Source: Cristatella mucedo (lineage: Eukaryota; Bryozoa; Phylactolaemata; Cristatellidae). From it: DNA of 60,000 nucleotides. Under the pieces are notes generated by a model. That model saw only the letters and a program-made list of their open reading frames with translations. It did not search any database and had not been told where the DNA came from. The stretch spans positions 64,001-124,000 of the forward strand of contig WPIO01000162.1 in NCBI GenBank assembly GCA_009760855.2, given 5' to 3'. Of the stretch, positions 32,948 through 44,812 are shown piece after piece. The position numbers and the translations under genes were made by a program. How positions within the stretch are numbered: position 1 is the stretch's first letter; the number at the start of each line of letters is the position of its first letter.

Positions 32948-34190
32948 TGCGAACCATTGATCGTCTAGAGGATTGACTCTCAACCTTCTTAACGTCACGG
33001 TCCCTTTAATGAAGTTCCACATAATGTAGTGAGTGACATCCATCCATACAACTATTGTATGCGAAATGCGAAAATGTGAGTTTTCCGATGGCCTTAGGCG
33101 ACGCCCATGAAAGAGGTCGTTCGACCACCAAACGGGTCGGAACCAAATGTTGAGAAACGCTGATCTAGAGTCAGAATGTCTAGTGACATCATGGGTTGGC
33201 TGATTGGAGAGCTTTTTGGATGATGAAGCTAAATCAGTTGGAGATTCTGGAATATTAATATGGAGGGACAAACATTACCCGAGGAACCTCTGAAATTTAC
33301 GGTACCTCAGTGCTCAGTGCTTGATCAAAGTCTTCCCATGGTTTATGCTCTTCCTCTAGCCAATTTGAGAACCAGGCACAACCTAGACTTTGACTTCTAT
33401 GCAGACGACACCTAGTTGCACCTTTTCTTTGATACCTACCATCCCTCCAGCACCTCAAGTTCTCTTACGCTCCATGCTGCATGTACACCTGACATTTGCA
33501 CTTGAGTAGCAGCAACCTTTCCTAAATTGAATTAAGATAAAATAATCCTTAAAGTTATGAGCAATGCAATTTTGATTCAGAAGGTGGAAACTTTAACTCT
33601 CCTACTAGGCTGTGCCAGCATATCTCCTGTTGAATCTGCACGAAGTCTAGGCATTATGTTCCAAAGTGACCTTTCATTAGACGATTATATTGACTCCACA
33701 GTTAGGTCTGCCTACTTTGAGATACATTAATTATCTGAAATTTGGGTTTCTTTAGACAGGGATTACACACCCAATTTAACCATGCATTTGCGACATCCCG
33801 TCTTGACTTCAGTTATTCACTTCATGCTAGTATACCTGCCTGTGCAATCCGGCACTTACAGCTGGTGGAAAATTCAGCACCTATGCTTGTTTGTCGCGAG
33901 CTTGCAGTTGCCATATCTCTCTCCTTCTCGCCGACCGGCACCGGCTCCCGGTCAAGCTATGCAGAAACTTCAAGATTTCGTCACTCACCTTTAGGTGCCT
34001 TTGTTCTTTGGCTTTAACCTACCTATCAGATCTGCTCTCTCACCACGCCACCGCTGTATCACCCTCTTTTCGGGATCTAAGAGTTTACCTGTACATTGTA
34101 CAGACCTCAAATCTTTTAGAAAACAGGCTTTTAGTTCACATGCTCCTAAAGCATAGACCTTGTGTCTTACTTGATTCACGACATATTCGG
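32948..34190 (+). mobile_element. LINE A RT fragment carrying a hAT MITE
   Basis: This is degenerate plus-strand LINE A. It is recognisable from the ATCGATCAC..TCTAGAG region (split by the MITE at 32972-33163), through CAGTTGGAGATTCTGGAATATT, the YADDT-equivalent near 33400 (followed by a stop), and SRLDFSYSL near 33800, to the ORF2 end near 34150. Many stops and frameshifts are present. Confidence 0.7.
32972..33163. mobile_element. hAT MITE, 192 bp
   Basis: The ends GATTGACTCTCAACCTT and AAATGTTGAGAAACGCTGA form imperfect terminal inverted repeats of the CAGTGGTTCTCAACC type found in nonautonomous hAT elements. An 8-bp target duplication is visible: TCTAGAGG at 32964-32971 and TCTAGAGT at 33164-33171 (7 of 8 identical). 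The target is LINE A sequence. Confidence 0.8.
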
Positions 34191-34194
34191 AATA

Positions 34195-34312
34195 GACCAC
34201 ATCACCTGAGCTCACATACGGAAACTTCAAACCTTGCTAATAAGTTCTTGTCAGGCTGCAAAGATAATCACTCCACAGATTGTGAATTGCTTAGGGTGCA
34301 TAACTACTATTA
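34195..34312 (+). mobile_element. LINE A fragment, displaced ORF2 piece
   Basis: GGAAACTTCAAACCTTGCTAATAAGTT and AATCACTCCACAGATTGTGAATTGC (read in parts) correspond to 28700-28780 of the long LINE A. They belong upstream of the RT motifs but here follow the ORF2 end, so this is a separate insertion or a rearrangement. Confidence 0.65.
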
Positions 34313-35439
34313 TTACGATAGTTACTAATAATACTATTATTATAGGTTCATTTTTAGGTTTTAGCAAACGAACATTGAGCATGGGAAATTTCTGAGGTTT
34401 TACTAATCCTTCGGACTCTGATTAAGTGGGTTGCAATCATATTAGTATTTAGAAGTCCTGGCAGACCAAGCCTCTTCAAATTAAAAGTGGACCTTAGTAA
34501 CGATCACTAGGCAAGGCCTCACTAAATGACGAGGCACGGCAAGTAAGCAGCTACCACAACAAGTGCTAATCAGTGCTTTAAACTTACAGGTTGCATGGAA
34601 GTGGACTGAAAAGGCCTGCAATTGGATGATTAGCTGTTTTACAATAGCAACTGAACCACCAGTTTTAGTTATCTAGGTTTACGAAATAAAAATGATTCAG
34701 TTGGGGTTGCATCGCCACTGGTTGGGCTTCGCCAACTTTAGTCTGTTCTCGATTAAGGCTAGTAAGTCTCGGATTTCTACAGAACTAAGGTTGCTTACGT
34801 AGATGTGATTTGGGTGAGCATTGTAGGAGGCATCGAAATACGAGTGTTAAGGTTATCTGCTGGTGTTACTGCAGAGCTGATGAGAACTACGTTAAAGAGA
34901 CTAGCAGCTGCACTTTGGGGTGATCGTTCAGAGCGGTATGAGATACTGTTGGGATTATCAAAGGAGCATGGCCTTTGGTCGCGGCTCGAGATTCAGCTGG
35001 AGATGCTAAATGAGCAGTATCTGCTACAGCGACCCCAATGCAAGCTTCGCTGGGTTTTTCTTTTCTTATTACATAATTCATCGACTTTAGTAGAGGCAAC
35101 TACAGGAGAGAATACACTTGAACTACGGTAATGAAATCCTAATAAGTTTGTAAGACAGTAATCAATAAGTTGGCTACTAGCACTAGGTGTATCTCACGTG
35201 GTAATAACAGTTAGATTGGGTAACCATTGCCCTGGTAGTTGGCACTACTGTCAGACAAGGAATTCATAAGCTTGAACTAGGTTTCAGCTGCATCGGTTTT
35301 AGTAAAGGATATTCGAAAGAACTTCAATATTCAGAAAGAATTTTGCTGCAGACACAAAACGCTAGTAGCTAGTATGCACCTAGGTAACGATTACCCAACA
35401 TTTATTTTATTTATATGGCACGATAAGAGAAAATAATGT
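34313..35439. other. Unassigned; possible very old LINE A piece
   Basis: 34850-35030 weakly resembles minus-strand LINE A (CAGAGCTGATGAGAAC... and GAGATTCAGCTGGAGATGCT). The 108-aa frame at 34805-35131 is probably the antisense of that relic and has no recognised domain. Confidence 0.3.
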
Positions 35440-35555
35440 ATACTCAGGCGCCGTCGCGTCTGCCATGGAACATGCTCCCATGGCCTCAGCCGTCAAAATC
35501 AATCACCTAGACCTTAGTCTCAGCGAGAGTCTTAAAGTGCCTGGACAAACCAGCA
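35440..35555 (-). mobile_element. SINE2-like fragment
   Basis: The order of blocks (TCTGCCATGGAACATGCTCCCATGGCCTC, in parts, then CTCAGCGAGAGTCTTAAAGTG and GGACAAACCAGCACAAC) parallels SINE2, but similarity is low. Confidence 0.4.
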
Positions 35556-35867
35556 CAACTGAGTGGGAACTAGATTAATTGGTTAGAAACTTGAGCAGTT
35601 TAATAAGTCGGGAACATTCGCAGTACCAACAGTCACCTACAGTGAAAAATATAGCGATCAAAATACTGCAAACCGGTTCATTCAAGATAACACTTAATGT
35701 TTCATCAGCAGACTTATTGGAAGCTTTAAACAGTTACTACTGAGCTCAATGACTCACACACTGACTTGCCATTGAAAACAACGACGAAGCAGTTGGGTGG
35801 TTATCGCCTTACGTCTTGGAAATGAGAATGAAATACGTAAACGGGAATATATGGTAACGATAGCGAT

Positions 35868-36105
35868 AATAATACATCTGTATAGAGACATCTGAGAACT
35901 GAATCTCTTTCTAAGCACTCTAAATTCACTGCAAAGGAAGCATGATGGAACGGTTATCGGTAGCATGTCAATGACATTAATCATAGACTGGTTAGAAGTG
36001 AGTGGCACCGGGTCAGCATACAAAACTGCATAGTTGCAGCATGCACCGTGACTGCACACCTAACCACACAAAAGACGAATCATATGGACCCACTAAATGT
36101 AATAA
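35868..36105 (-). mobile_element. LINE A 3' fragment, first of a tandem pair
   Basis: AATAATACATCTGTATAGAGACATCTGAGAACTG (in parts) starts a minus-strand LINE A 3' UTR that stops at GGACCCACTAAATG. A second LINE A tail begins at that point. Confidence 0.7.
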
Positions 36106-36560
36106 AATATTTAATACAACAGATATAGATGCCTCAGAGAACTCAATCCCTTTCAGGCACTTTACACCTGCTGGTAAGTAAGCACGAACGACTGGCTAGT
36201 GTACTCACATCTCAATGAAAAGCAAGAGTAACACGGTTTGGGGTGACATGCACGGGGTCAGCTTGCAAGTTTGGTTAGTGACAACAGGCACGGTGTCAGC
36301 AAGCCTTAGCATACGAAGGACTAATCTCAGGGATCCGCCAATTGCTGAGACAAATAGGTGCGTTTCAAGTTTCTTCTTAAGGGTAGACATGTCAGGAAAT
36401 GTCACGATGCAAGTCTGGAGTGAGTTTCAACTTTGGGAGCGTTTGAACTACATGCAGTTTCTGAAGGTTAAGAGATTTGTACGAGGTCAGTTAAACACTT
36501 AAATTCCGAAAAGTGGGTTTTAGGATGCTTAATCTGCTGGGAAATGCATGTGATGTAGGC
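36106..36560 (-). mobile_element. LINE A 3' fragment, second of a tandem pair
   Basis: A tail-like AATATTTAATACAACAG is followed by the complete minus-strand 3' UTR and the end of ORF2, to about 36560. It is in the same orientation as the copy on its left. Confidence 0.7.
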
Positions 36561-37554
36561 TTGAGCAAAAGAATGACTGCACATAATTAAACGTCGATCT
36601 TACCCTTAGCCAGTAAATCGGAATCAGTTCGCTAGATCACATCTTGTCTAACGTTAGCTGTATTCGTTAAACTTGCTCTCTTGTAAGTCTCACCAAATGA
36701 TAATAAGAATGAATTGGCATGGCTTATTAGAAATTTTTTTTTAATTTAAGCATCAGAAATATTTTCAAAGTGGGTCCGAGCCATTGCTTAGGAAACCGAT
36801 AGATAGTCAGCACCACAGTTTACAATTACACATATTAGTGACGGAATTATCGGGGAAGAGTGAAAGTAGATATGCCTTAGCATTTCCAATCAGTCGGGGA
36901 AGCCACCCTGCATTTTTGCGACCTGAATTACACAGGCAGGGCTCATCTGGCCGAGTTTGGGCCAGTTGTCCTTGAACGGCAGTCGGTTGTAAATAGTCGT
37001 GCAGTTCGAATGTAAAAAACAGTATGGGTGGATTCTGACACTCACAATTGCAGCCCACTGACATACATTATGATCCTTATCAGCACTACCACGGAGTATA
37101 GTCAGTCCATGCCTTGCGAAATTGACGGGACCAGAAAAATATCACTATTGAATTTTTTTAATTCGAGAATAGCATATCATACTTATAGTTACCGTTAATG
37201 CATAGCTGTTTCGGAATTTCGACAACTTGTTCACATAGCCTTTTTCTAAGCTACTTAAGTTAGGGGCATAGTGCTTACTTGATAAAAGCTTCAGCCAACT
37301 GTTCATAATTACTGCCAATAACTTCCCATCGCCTAAGTAAGGCGATAAACTAGCATCGGATAGTGCTAACTTTTTTACGGATCAACTTATCCGTACAATT
37401 GAAAAAATTGCTGGCAATCATAAAATTTGAAAAGTGGGAAGCAAGATTGCATCCGAAAAAAGATCATTATTTTTATTGGTAATAAATAAGGCTGATAACT
37501 AATTGCTGCCCTAAATGGTTTGTGTCGTGTACAGACAGTTTATGTCATCGAATT
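36561..37554. other. Unassigned
   Basis: AT-rich; no gene or repeat family recognised. Confidence 0.35.
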
Positions 37555-38045
37555 TAAGAAAAATATCGTCCAGCATTCACATGCAAAGTTTATTGACTGG
37601 CCCCGCTTTGATCGGTCAGTTGACGAAAAGTAAACCTCTCAGACCGTACGAAAATAGTCAGCTTATGATATCGTATCATCTCGTCACATAGGTACTATTC
37701 TCTTTAAGGTGAACCACCTTAAAAGCAGCAATTGATGGCCAAGTGTCAACGTTGGCAATGTTGGAAGCTAACAGATATGATTGGGTTGAAGGAAAGCCTT
37801 TTTGTAGTACCTGACGTCTCTGTCATCGGCTAAAAACCTTATACAAGCGTAGAAGGCAATACAAATTGACTCACCAGTAGCATAATTATGTTTTAAATCA
37901 TCCCACGTAATAATTGTAATACTGCACACTTTATGGTTACACTGACTTTGTCGTTCTTGCCAGACGGCACTGTCGATTTGACACAAGTACCATAGTACAA
38001 AACGAAAACTAGCATTGAAAACGAATTCGCTCACAAATCTCATAC
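37555..38045 (+). repeat. Dispersed repeat R1, copy 2
   Basis: Colinear, diverged match to 22270-22745. It ends just before the hAT terminal repeat at 38096. Confidence 0.5.
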
Positions 38046-38095
38046 GAAGGAAAATAATATTTCCGTATAGTTTAGTTCATTGGGTGTTGCTAGAT

Positions 38096-39324
38096 CAGAC
38101 ATGGGCAAACTACGGCCGGCAGGCCATTTACGGCCAGTTGGGCATCTCAATCAGGCCCACCGTAACTCTTCCACGATATATTACTAAATTAAATTTTATT
38201 ATAAAGACACCTCAATCATTATCTAGCTGCAATTCACATCTTTTCCTATAAGATGGTGCTCCCAGAAGACATTGACCCTTGAGTGTCCTGCAGTACAATT
38301 ACTATTGTCTCCATTTTGAAGCTTTGTACTTTCAGTCCTTCAGTAAAAATGAGTGGACCAAAGAAATAAAAAGTAGACAGTGAGTGCCGAGCGTTCAATA
38401 AAGAGTGGATAATAAAATATTATTTTAAATAAAGTCGGATCAACAGCTGTAGGTCTGATATGCCAAGAAACTAGCAATCTTTATAGAATACACCAGCCAT
38501 CATTTTGCTACAGAAAAGGCTAACTGCATAAGTCAACGGTCTCCACATGAACGGGTTGCTACGGCTCAGGGATTGATGGCCAATTTACAGACTCAGCAAA
38601 AAAGTTTTCACAGACAAACTGTGATTCAAGAGTAGAGTACTAAGGCAAGTTTTGTGCACTCATTCAAATTAGCAAAAGCTAGTAAGCTTTTCTCCGAAGG
38701 CGATCTTTTAAAAGAATGCAAGGTTGAGACAGCGGGCCACTTGTGTCTAGAGAGCAAAAAAAATTTCTAAAACATCAGTTTAACACACATAACAGTGACT
38801 GGCCGTGTAAAATCGACTGACAAAGAAAAAACCACCAAATTAAACAAAATGGCAGAGTCCGTTAAGTTTTGTTCGCTATCACTGAATAAGAGTAACGCCT
38901 TAAAAGACACTGCAAAGCTCCGAATTTTTATCCAAGAGATTTGTGAAAGTTTTGAGATCACAGAGGAGTTTTGGACCATGCAGTCCATGACAGAAAAAAC
39001 GAAGGGAGAGGTCTTGTATAAATAGGTGTCTGCTGTCATCGAGAGAATGAAGCTACCTATGAGTAAACTTGCCAATGTCACTGTGGATGGATCGCAAAAT
39101 TTAACTGGGAAAAACGTTGGGCTGCAAAAATGACTGCCGGAAGAGTAAAAGAGGAGAATCGTGATCATGATGTTTACCTTCACACTATCATTTATCAAGA
39201 AGTTCTGTGTAAGTCTCTATTGCAGCAAATTCATGTGGTGAATCCAGTCGTAAAACACGTTAACTTTATACGAGCAAGGGGACTTCAGCATCGTCAGTTT
39301 ATTGGGTTTCTGGAAGAAACCGAG
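38096..39324 (+). mobile_element. hAT transposon, 5' part, cut by LINE A
   Basis: It starts with the terminal repeat CAGACATGGGCAAACTACGG. The 5' UTR is shared with the copy at 5312-5585, and a transposase relic follows. It ends abruptly at about 39324, where LINE A begins. The 3' half and the right terminal repeat are not found on the other side of LINE A. Confidence 0.75.
38349..39324 (+). pseudogene. hAT transposase relic (GTF2IRD2-like/Charlie-type)
   Basis: The family cuts and pastes hAT elements. The reading frame starts at ATG 38349, just after CAGTAAAA. A stop occurs within the first ten codons, and frame changes follow. Readable parts are 38795-39025 (KDTAKLRIFIQEICESFEIT region), one in-frame stop at 39023, then KLPMSKLANVTVDGSQNLTGK. 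After a frameshift near 39125, 39130-39324 reads [20 protein letters not shown] and FLEETE. These blocks occur in this order in hAT transposases related to the domesticated GTF2IRD2 proteins. It is dead. Confidence 0.75.
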
Positions 39325-40719
39325 TGTCTCTGCTTGTTTTGCTTGATCTTTCGGCAGCTTTTGATACCATCGATCACAAAGTTCTTCTAGAGCGCCTCTC
39401 ATCTCGCCGGGGCATCACTGGCACTGCTCTGTAGTGGTTCAGATCCTATCTCAGTGGGAGACTCCAGAGTATTGACGTGAATGGACAAAGATCATCTGAA
39501 GTACCACTGAAATATGGAGTACCTCAGGGCTCAGTGCTAGGTCCGATTCTTTTCACGGTTTATACTCTGCCTCTTGCTGATGTGATTGCCAAGCGCAATC
39601 TAGGCTTTCACTTCTATGCAGATGACACTCAGTTGTACCTTTGCTTTGATCCCTCCCAGCCTTCGAGCACCTCAAATTCTCTAAACTCACTAGCTGCATG
39701 CATTGATGACATCCGCACATGGATGGCAGCAAATTTTCTAAAACGCAACGATGATAAAACTAACTTACTAGTTATGGGCAAACCCAGTGTGATCCAGAGA
39801 TTGGAAAGGCTGACTCTCAAAATTGGCTCTGCTAGCATATCTCCAGTTGAATCAGCTCGAAATCTAGGTGTCATATTCCAAAGCGACCTCTCGTTAGACG
39901 ACCATATCAGCTCCACAGTCAAATCCGCCTACTTTCAGCTTCATAACATTGCTAAAATTCGGGCCTGTTTAGATAAAGATACCACGTCCAAGTTGGTCCA
40001 TGCATTCGCGACATCTCGTCTGGACTTCTGCAACTCACTGCCCACTGGCCTACCAGCATGTGCGATCAGGCGATTGCAGCTGGTGCAAAACTCTGCAGCT
40101 AGGCTTGTCTGTCGTGAGCGTCGCAGTTGCCACATTACTCCACTTCTCGCCGACCTGCACTGGCTACCAGTCAAGCAACAGATTGACTTCAAGGTTTTGT
40201 CCCTCACTTTTAGGTCCCTTCATTCTATGGCTCCAGCCTATCTGTCAGATATACTACCCCATCAGGCTAAGCATCGTACCACCAGCTTTTCGGAATCTAA
40301 CAGTCTAGAAATACCTTATACAAACCTTAAATCCTTTGGAGACCGTGCATTTAGTTAGTATGCTCCCAAAGCCAGAAACTCCCTCCCGACCTGCGTCAGA
40401 ACATCCCCTGACCTGACCATATTAAAAGGAACCTAAAAACTCACCTATTTAGGACAGCATTTAGTGGGTCTCTGTGATTCGTCCTTGATGTGCTTATGTG
40501 TGCTGACACTGTGCATGCTGCCGCTTACCACATTTGGATGCTGACCCTGTGCATGTCACCCCTAACCATATTATTCATTTCTTTGTTTTTTCAAGCATGA
40601 TTTTACTTACCATTCAATTGCATTTCACTTTACAGCAAATGTAAAGCGCCTAGAGAGAGATTAAGTTCTCTGAGGGCGCTTTATCAAGTGAATTATTATT
40701 ATTATTATTATTATTATTA
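39325..40719 (+). mobile_element. LINE A 5'-truncated copy inserted in hAT
   Basis: It begins within the RT motif A region (CTTTCGGCAGCTTTTGATACC, in parts) and ends in a clean (ATT)8 tail at 40695-40719. This is the least damaged LINE A segment in the window, so it may be one of the younger copies. Confidence 0.85.
39477..40358 (+). pseudogene. LINE A ORF2, RT palm to C-terminus, open for 293 codons
   Basis: The frame is open from MNGQRSSEVPLKYGVPQGSV (residues 1-20) through the catalytic YADD (residues 47-50, 39615-39626), FLKRNDDKTNLLVMGK and SRLDFCNSL, to LHWLPVKQQIDFKVLSLTF. It stops at a TAG near 40356, where other copies read on. A TAG at 39431 precedes it and the N-terminal endonuclease and fingers are absent, so it cannot be functional alone. 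Compared with the long copy, it preserves the C-terminal half without frameshift. Confidence 0.8.
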
Positions 40720-40764
40720 ACAGTCGACTAAGAGTCTAAAAGTAATGCCATGCAGCACATCGTT

Positions 40765-41430
40765 TGCTAGTTCTTTCTCGGCTAGATTATTTATAATCCT
40801 TTGATATGGGCCACCTAACAAGATGCTACACCACTGCAGCTGGGAGTCGGTTTATCGGCAATATAAGTTTACAAGTCTGAGAGGTTTGACCATGTGTCTC
40901 ATTTGCTGAAAAATTTGATATGGCTGCAAACTGATCTACTGATACACAGCCAATTCTTAGCGTGACTCCCTAAGTCGGCCACAGCTTGGCTCATTGACAC
41001 CTAGCTCAACTGCTCCATCAGTGTAGGCCTCCCTTGCCCTGAAGTCGCCTGTGGACAATACAGTAGCCATTCTGTTCCTATGCTTAAAAACCGCTAGGCA
41101 CAGATACTTCTGCTGTCAGGCCACAGGCTGTTGACCTCTTCCAGAACTCATCAACGACGACTGCCCTCATGCTGTCACTAATGTCTACGCTAGTGACTAC
41201 AGCAAATCCTAAAGCTGTCCTAAACTTCTACTCCCATCCTACTCACTACCTCAACAGAGCTCCTGACTCTGCTGTACTTTCTACTTGCTCATTGTTGAGT
41301 GAGATTAAGTCAGTTATCTACCAAAAGCCACTGCCTACCGAAAGCATGTGTGTGCTCTTCCAAACTTATTTTGTAACAGCCACAGGGTCGTTTCAGTGGT
41401 GTGGACTTACAGAGGAGATACATTACACGG
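40765..41430 (+). mobile_element. LINE B 3' fragment
   Basis: It matches LINE B from the SRLDYCNSLL region (TCTCGGCTAGATTATTTATAATCC, in parts) through ORF2's end and the 3' UTR, to GGAGATACATTACAC. It is degraded by many substitutions and small indels. Confidence 0.7.
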
Positions 41431-42227
41431 GTCTACCTGATGGCTTTCTATTGGTTGTGGAGCGATGCTTGACCTTAGGCTGCTGATGTTACAATTTACC
41501 GATAGACACTCTCCACTTCCTGCTTGCCTACATATCGTGTTTAACTTGACCTGAGTGTACCTGCAAAATTTCTATTGGTTTGCCGAGACTTGACCTAGGG
41601 AAGGTCATCAAATACCTAACATAAACAGATTATCTCTGCTTCTGGTCGGTACGTGTAGTCGATCTACTGCCTATGGGTCATTGAGAGCCTACTCGTACGG
41701 CTTGACAACAGGGTGTAGATAGACCCAGCACGATGCAGCTGCAGCAAGTATTGAGTTGCTGCTTGTGCTTTACCTGGCTGGTTTTGGTAGCAGGAACAAC
41801 TGAATCCTCGTCTTCTGTAGGTAAGTCGAAAACATAAACTAGATTACTCTTTTCCTGAAGTGACTGACAGACCGAGTGTTTCAACACAACACTTAAAAGC
41901 TGTCCTACGTGAACTGCTATTGCATGATTTACCCATGAACCATACATTACCACCAAGTTGGCTATAAGTACCGAATTACTTCTGACATCCTTCTGCAGAT
42001 GCTAGGAAAAGCCAACAGACGTTGCTTCAAAAAATAACCATGGAAGGGGATCCTTACTTAAGGTTTGGCTAGCTGGTACCTAATTGAATATCTGGCTGCA
42101 TATTCCCCTTCCTTCGTGAGGTTGCTTTCTTGATAGGCTGCAGACTTCTATGCCGAAAAAGTCAGCTGAAATGTAGAGCTCTTAGAGCTTTAGAATATTT
42201 AGAATTGTGTGACTTTGAGCCACAACC
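41431..42227. other. Unassigned, with one protein-like minus-strand frame
   Basis: 41956-41678 on the minus strand is open for 92 codons. A CAG|GTAAAG donor-like site occurs at about 41779-41771 (minus strand). No domain, signal peptide or homologue is recognised. The remainder is unassigned. Confidence 0.25.
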
Positions 42228-42465
42228 TCGTTAAATGTGGTCAGGTTATGGGATGTACTGACACAGGTCGGGAGGGAGTTCCAGGCTTTGGGTGCATACG
42301 AACAAAATTCACGGTCTCCAAAGGATTTAAGGTTTGTACGAGGTATTTCTAGAATGTTGGATTCCGAAAAGCTGGTGGTACGATGCTTGGCCTGATGGGG
42401 GAGTATGTCGGAGAGATAGGCTGGAGCCATAAAATAAGGGGACCTAAAAGTGAGCGACAAAATCT
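42228..42465 (-). mobile_element. LINE A fragment, end of ORF2
   Basis: GGTCGGGAGGGAGTTCCAGG and the following bases match the minus strand of LINE A ORF2's end (compare 12041-12230). On the minus strand it reads LTFRSPYFMAPAYLSDILPH. Confidence 0.75.
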
Positions 42466-42783
42466 AAAGGATGGCCAAGGCAAGCAGCTGCATCTGATTG
42501 GTTATAGGATGTAATATCGGCTATGCCCAGCTACAAGTATTGCTACTGAATCGGAGAGGCGTGGCCTTGAATAGTGCTGATGTTGCTGGGGGCTGGTCCG
42601 AAGAGACTGCCTCGGGGCCAAAAAGGCTGCTCTTGGCGCTAAGCGTTAGGAGGGCTGGATTTCAAACTGAGAAAACGAATTTAGATAATTTGTAAGAGAT
42701 CTCAATCGTTTAGGATATATAATTAACTTTATTAGGAATGAAGACCTAGATTAAGTCTCTCCGCTGGGTTTCCAGAATTTCTT
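42466..42783. other. Unassigned stretch before the LDLa array
   Basis: No gene or repeat family is recognised. The tandem array similarity begins at about 42775-42784. Confidence 0.4.
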
Positions 42784-44199
42784 GCTGCATTCAATACTAG
42801 CAATCCCCGATACCTTTTCTCTTGTTGACTGATCATCGCAAGCCCTGCATTCTATTTGCTTTGATCCTACGTCAGCAAAAGACTAAACAACGTTGATTTA
42901 AACTTATAATATTCATTCATAAATCTCAAAACTAGCATGACTATATAGGCTGCTTATTTGCTTGGCACTTCGTTCCACTCACATAACAAGCCTTGCAGGT
43001 ATAAATGGCATGTAGGCAATATCTACAGGCTTTCATTTGCAATTGCATGGTCATTTACATTTATCAATTATAAACTCCTCTTGATTGCATAGTCGCGTCA
43101 TTCCGCTTTTCAATCAATGGCATTCCTCTTAATGTTTGAATGGTACAACAGTTTAGTTTGTAACAGATGATGATTTATCCCACAATCTTTTGCCTTATCA
43201 TTAGAAGAAAGCCATCCACTGAGCTGTCCTCACACAGTGTTTACCGTACTGGAGTTGTCACGGCACCATGAAGTAGCCATACACGCTGGCCAAATGCCGA
43301 CTAACAGAAGAAAACACGTTTTCTGTGCGTTTAGCTAAACGGAGAGTCATAATTCGGGGGTCTTATCCTATAGGCCATTCACTGACAACACTAAATTCCA
43401 GTGTATTATGACCCCTAAACATATCCACTCTATTTACTGACAATCAACAACTATCCGAAGATAGTAAACCCTTTTTCCAGGTAAACTAAGTGAGTGATGA
43501 GAACTGACTGTACAACATTCCGATTGAGCATGACAACTGTTTATAGCCCTGTGTGAGCTACAGGCGAGATTGTCTTAAATAACTCAAAGCCTAAAATATT
43601 TCTCCTAATTAACAGAGCAATCCAGGTGCATTTCTGTACCAAGCTCTGCAAGAAAGAACGAGACTACAGCTGACCCCAAACATTGCTCGAAACTAGTTAT
43701 TGCTTTTAATGCCTATATGAGTTCCAAAAAAAAGACGGAACTAATTACGTGAGAAACTTGGTACAGATGACATGTCCCGATAGCTAGAAATTACATCACA
43801 TTCCAATCTTAGATTAGGTAATGTCATCTATGGAAGCTTGCAAACGACTAAACGAGATTTTTAGTTATGTCTCGGCTAGATTTCTCTAATTCCGTTTGGG
43901 CTTCGTAAATAGAAAAGCTGCTGGGCAACGGCAGATGGCGATAACTACTGCTGCAAGGCTATTGGATAAATTCAGAATGTTCGACAACGTGCTGCCTTTT
44001 CAGAAAGAGTTTTGATGGATGTCGGTATTTTAACTGATGCAAGGCAAATTATATAGGCTTACCCGCAATACAAGGTGACACACACCAAATTGCTGAGCCT
44101 GTACAATCCTAGTCGTGTCGTCAGGTTTTATGTAGGCCATAATTTCTCAGTGACATTCCAACGGTTACCTACTGCTGCATAACATAAGGTTTTGGTCTG

Positions 44200-44480
44200 C
44201 AGGTCCTAGAATGCAGAGCTCACTCTGAAAAAACTGTTGTTGTACAACTACTCTCCTGCTGATTAGTGTAGCATATATTTTGCCATGGTTATAACATGCT
44301 ACTTCCACGATACTCTTTACCTCCACTGCTCCACTGACTCTGCTACGCTTCGAACATATTCTTAGTTGAATGAGTGAATTCTTGCAGCAACTGAATGCTT
44401 ACTCAAAGCGACTGAAGCTAGTGTGAGGCTGTGTTTATCGGAGTAATATCCATGTTGTTGTCAAGTTTTTTGTAGGTAAA
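44200..44480 (+). mobile_element. Old LINE B fragment within unit 1
   Basis: CTACTTCCACGATACTCTTTACCTCCACTGC...CTGACTCTGCTACGCTT (in parts) and CAACTGAATGCTTACTCAAAGC parallel the LINE B end at 26640-26770. Homologous pieces are at 51585-51870 and 56270-56560; only the first ~50 bp survives in unit 2 (48590-48640). Confidence 0.65.
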
Positions 44481-44665
44481 AGCCAGGTTAATCAGATAGA
44501 CTACGTGTAGTTAGTTACACCTATCAGTTCCTCAACATCTATTTACACGATCTGACTGAAATAAGTGTTAGGTAATTGATGAAAAAACACCATGCCAACG
44601 AACAATCTATTTCCGTGTATAACTCCACAAAACCACAAAAATAAATCACACACATGTATAAACAG

Positions 44666-44812
<147 letters not shown>

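Noticed and set aside
39130-39390. 86-codon frame as a small gene
   Set aside because: The first part is hAT transposase and the rest is LINE A RT; it is a junction artefact.
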